A stretch of 5,035 bases of DNA from Clostridiales bacterium. GTDB taxonomy: Bacteria; Bacillota; Clostridia; Lachnospirales; JAITVM01. Of the stretch, positions 4,488-5,035 are shown piece by piece. The stretch lies in contig JAITVM010000256.1 in assembly GCA_031285815.1 (NCBI GenBank), positions 1-5,035 on the forward strand, in the 5' to 3' direction. The notes beneath the pieces were generated by a model. The model ran no database searches. It worked only from the letters and a program-made list of their open reading frames with translations, and was not told the origin of the DNA. Positions within the stretch are counted from its first letter, which is position 1. Each line of letters begins with the position of its first letter. A program made the translations under genes and the position numbers.

Positions 4488-5035
4488 TTGTATATTTCTC
4501 CGGAAGTATTGGAGGATATTAGGGCAGGGAATGATATAGTTAACCTAATATCTTCCTATATTATGCTGAACAGAAGGGGCAATAGTTATGTTGGGCCATG
4601 CCCGTTCCACAATGATTCTACGCCTTCTTTTAGCGTGAGCCCGGATAAACAGCTTTATTATTGTTTTGGCTGTGGGGCTACAGGGAATGTAATCTCTTTT
4701 GTTATGGCTAAAGAAAATTTGGATTTTGTTTCGGCAGCTAAATTTTTGGCTGATAGGGCCAACATTATTATCCCCGAAACATCCTTTGACCCGCAGATGA
4801 AGCAAAAACAAAAACTTAAAGAAGATATTTTTGCTATGAATACTATAGCAGCTAGGTTTTTTTATAATAACCTTAATTCGCATTTTGGACAAGCGGCTAA
4901 AGAATACTTGCAAGGCAGAGAGGTTACGGGCAAGTCCCAAAAGAAATTTGGCTTGGGGTACTCTTTAAATGACAGGGGCGCACTATTTAAACATTTATCA
5001 GATAAAGGTTTTGATTTAAAAACGATTAAAGAATC
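4488..5035 (+). CDS. dnaG: DNA primase, N-terminal part (zinc-binding domain and start of polymerase domain), truncated by window edge
   Basis: DnaG makes the short RNA primers for lagging-strand synthesis, working with the replicative helicase. The visible 182 residues start YISPEVLEDIRAGNDIVNLI, then the CHC2 zinc finger: CPFH (C38, H41) and CFGC (C59, C62), with SFSVSPDKQLYYC between them and GCGATGNVISF after it. From about residue 115 the N-terminal part of the primase catalytic core begins, with EYLQGREV (139-146) and KKFGLGYSL (152-160). The TOPRIM catalytic acidic residues lie beyond the window. The start is TTG at 4488, chosen for SD spacing and because clostridial primases often begin MYxxPEE-like; no ATG lies in frame upstream before the TAA at 4425. 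It follows dgt by 117 bases on the same strand. In many Clostridia rpoD comes next, which cannot be checked here. Confidence 0.96.
   Translation, partial: MYISPEVLEDIRAGNDIVNLISSYIMLNRRGNSYVGPCPFHNDSTPSFSVSPDKQLYYCFGCGATGNVISFVMAKENLDFVSAAKFLADRANIIIPETSFDPQMKQKQKLKEDIFAMNTIAARFFYNNLNSHFGQAAKEYLQGREVTGKSQKKFGLGYSLNDRGALFKHLSDKGFDLKTIKE

Noticed and set aside
4545..4940. Minus-strand open frame opposite dnaG.
   Set aside because: It is a shadow of the primase zinc-finger region, whose CPFH and CFGC motifs are clear on the plus strand.
1..5035. Defence system, mobile element or CRISPR array.
   Set aside because: All complete and partial genes belong to housekeeping, envelope or motility families, and no array-like repeats or terminal inverted repeats were seen.

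Overview
The window looks like chromosomal DNA of a motile, low-GC, Gram-positive member of the Clostridia. The evidence is AT-rich intergenic DNA, Gram-positive style Shine-Dalgarno (SD) sequences, a clostridial-type dgt-dnaG gene pair, a sigma-D (sigma-28) flagellin promoter, and a bactofilin paired with a membrane-anchored M23 peptidase. Placement in or near Lachnospirales is a guess from protein style only. All gene calls rest on motifs read by eye; no search was run.

Layout from left to right. (1) 1-271, minus strand: the first 90 codons of nnrE, encoding NAD(P)H-hydrate epimerase and cut by the window edge. (2) 272-466: a divergent intergenic region with a sigma-A-like promoter for nnrE and a perfect sigma-28 promoter for the next gene. 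(3) 467-1297, plus: a complete 276-residue flagellin with unusual termini. (4) 1298-1367: a convergent gap with one strong hairpin, which has its U-tract on the minus strand. (5) 1368-2922, minus: a two-gene unit, M23 peptidase (first) and bactofilin (second), 9-10 bases apart, with the bactofilin SD overlapping the peptidase stop codon. (6) 2923-3374: a 452-base divergent region with a good minus-strand promoter for the peptidase, a candidate plus-strand promoter for dgt, a GC-only palindrome and several small repeats, but no convincing gene. (7) 3375-4370, plus: a dGTPase-like HD phosphohydrolase. (8) 4371-4487: a gap with a possible internal promoter and an AU-rich hairpin. (9) 4488-5035, plus: the start of dnaG (primase), using a TTG codon and cut by the window edge.

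The genes fall into three themes. dgt and dnaG join dNTP-pool control to primer synthesis. The M23-bactofilin pair is a cell-envelope morphogenesis unit: a bactofilin scaffold and a coiled-coil, membrane-tethered peptidoglycan endopeptidase. The flagellin is a stand-alone motility gene under its own sigma-28 promoter. nnrE is metabolite repair. I see no defence system, mobile element, CRISPR array, tRNA or rRNA. The most unusual items are the divergent flagellin termini and the structured, AT-rich region between the peptidase and dgt genes.
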